NCBI GenBank assembly: GCA_916613615.1
Contig: OU744723.1
Span: forward strand, 25,938,710-26,002,709
Source of the DNA: Steromphala cineraria
Lineage: Eukaryota > Mollusca > Gastropoda > Trochida > Trochidae
Length of the DNA: 64,000 nt
Reading direction: 5' to 3'
Made by a program: the position numbers and the translations under genes. Of the stretch, positions 63,601 to 64,000 are shown piece after piece (the stretch's first letter is position 1; the number at the start of each line of letters is the position of its first letter). The notes under the pieces are model-generated. The model saw nothing but the letters and a program-made list of their open reading frames with translations. It had not been told where the DNA came from and ran no database searches.

Positions 63601-64000
63601 TGAAGATATTCCGAAAATAACAGGCCAAGAAGACTTTTTACATATCGAAACATTGATCTGACAAAGTTTTAAGAAACAGAAAGCAACTTAACTCACTTTG
63701 TGACCATGTTGATCGCTAACCCTTTTTAACCCTAACCCTATCCACTAATGTGACAAAAATGGTGTTTCTTAAAACTGAAGATACTCATGGAGTAACAGAC
63801 CAAAAATACTTTTTACATATCGAAACATTGCTCTGACAAAGTTTTAAGAAACAAAAAGCAACTTAACTCACTTTCTGACCATGTTGATCGCAAAACCTTA
63901 TTTAACCCTAACCCTATCCACTAATGTGACAAAAATGGTGTTTCTTAAAACTGAAGATATTCCGGAAATAACAGGCCAAGATGACTTTTTACATATCGAA
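55599..64000 (+). repeat. Satellite subfamily B domain, continuation to window end
   Basis: Type B monomers continue to the last base. Besides the 15-monomer repeat, related blocks recur at 61593 and 62822 (1,229 bp, seven monomers), and a rare TACTCATGGAGTAACAG variant occurs at 62201 and 63782 (1,581 bp, nine monomers). No array end, gene or other element is seen. Confidence 0.85.

Larger units (their letters stand above)
8284..64000 (+). repeat. Main ~176-bp telomere-motif satellite array (>55.7 kb)
   Basis: Head-to-tail monomers all in one orientation. Measured spacings of TTAACTCAC are 175-177 bp (8285, 8461, 8638, 8813, 8989, 9164), giving about 316 copies. Each monomer holds, in order: CTCACTTTGTGA(C/G)CATGTTGATCGC, TAACCCTTATTTAACCCTAACCCTATCC (the telomere-like core, quoted as separate motifs TAACCCTTA and AACCCTAACCCTA), CACTAATGTGACAAAAATGG, GAAGATATTCCGGAAATAAC, AGGCCAAAAAGACTTTTTAC and GAAACAAAAAGCAACTT. 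The length is nucleosome-scale, as for many centromeric or subtelomeric satellites. Open frames of 63-166 codons scattered through it encode variants of NPYLTLTLSTNVTKMVFLKT; they start and stop according to monomer indels and are not genes. The array runs off the window end. Confidence 0.97.

Noticed and set aside
8284..64000. Regular direct repeats resembling a giant CRISPR array
   Set aside because: There are no unique spacers: the whole 176-bp unit repeats, there are no cas genes, and the window has eukaryotic transposons.
8284..64000. A true telomere
   Set aside because: Only about two CCCTAA units occur per monomer, separated by about 160 bp of other sequence. There is no uninterrupted telomere repeat run.
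8284..64000. Presence of a CENP-B box that would mark centromeric satellite
   Set aside because: I found no sequence fitting the TTCGNNNNANNCGGG pattern in the monomer on either strand. Centromere identity is therefore neither supported nor excluded.

Overview
The window looks like non-coding nuclear DNA of an invertebrate, most likely a mollusc (perhaps a bivalve). This rests on a pearl/HINE-like element with 170-bp core repeats and an (ACGG)n tract, a non-LTR retrotransposon remnant ending in (TTGAA)n, low GC, and TTAGGG-type telomere motifs (read as CCCTAA) inside a satellite. No intact host gene, tRNA, rRNA, CRISPR array or bacterial-style operon is supported. The species assignment is inference.

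Layout. 1-101 is a GA-rich microsatellite. 102-2373 is AT-rich sequence with no gene I can support. 2374-2522 is a foldback cluster of short repeats. 2697-4650 is a dead non-LTR retrotransposon: ORF1 remnant, endonuclease remnant, no reverse transcriptase, 3' tail present. It is split by a 356-bp TTAA-flanked MITE. 4805-5570 holds about four diverged satellite monomers. 5571-8283 is unique and transposon sequence, including a 1.8-kb terminal-inverted-repeat element (5937-7712) with a pearl-like element nested inside it.

From 8284 to the window end (55.7 kb, about 316 monomers, no end seen) there is one head-to-tail satellite of about 176 bp. Nearly every monomer carries a two-unit telomere-like motif in the same orientation. 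There are two subfamilies. Type A ('...ATCAAAACATTGTTCTGAC') fills 8284-30190; type B ('...ATCGAAACATTGCTCTGAC') fills 30191-35229. The pattern then restarts: 35230-55598 repeats type A then type B almost base for base, and 55599-64000 continues as type B. The simplest history is an in-register unequal exchange joining a type B monomer at 35.2 kb to a type A monomer equivalent to 12.93 kb. This duplicated about 22.3 kb. A 15-monomer deletion and a 4-monomer duplication in the second copy followed. Smaller higher-order repeats (4, 7 and 15 monomers) and marker monomers with fixed indels (95, 187 and 213 bp) record further rounds of amplification.

The short open frames in the array are products of the monomer sequence, not genes. 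No genes work together here; the window's interest is in satellite evolution and nested mobile elements.
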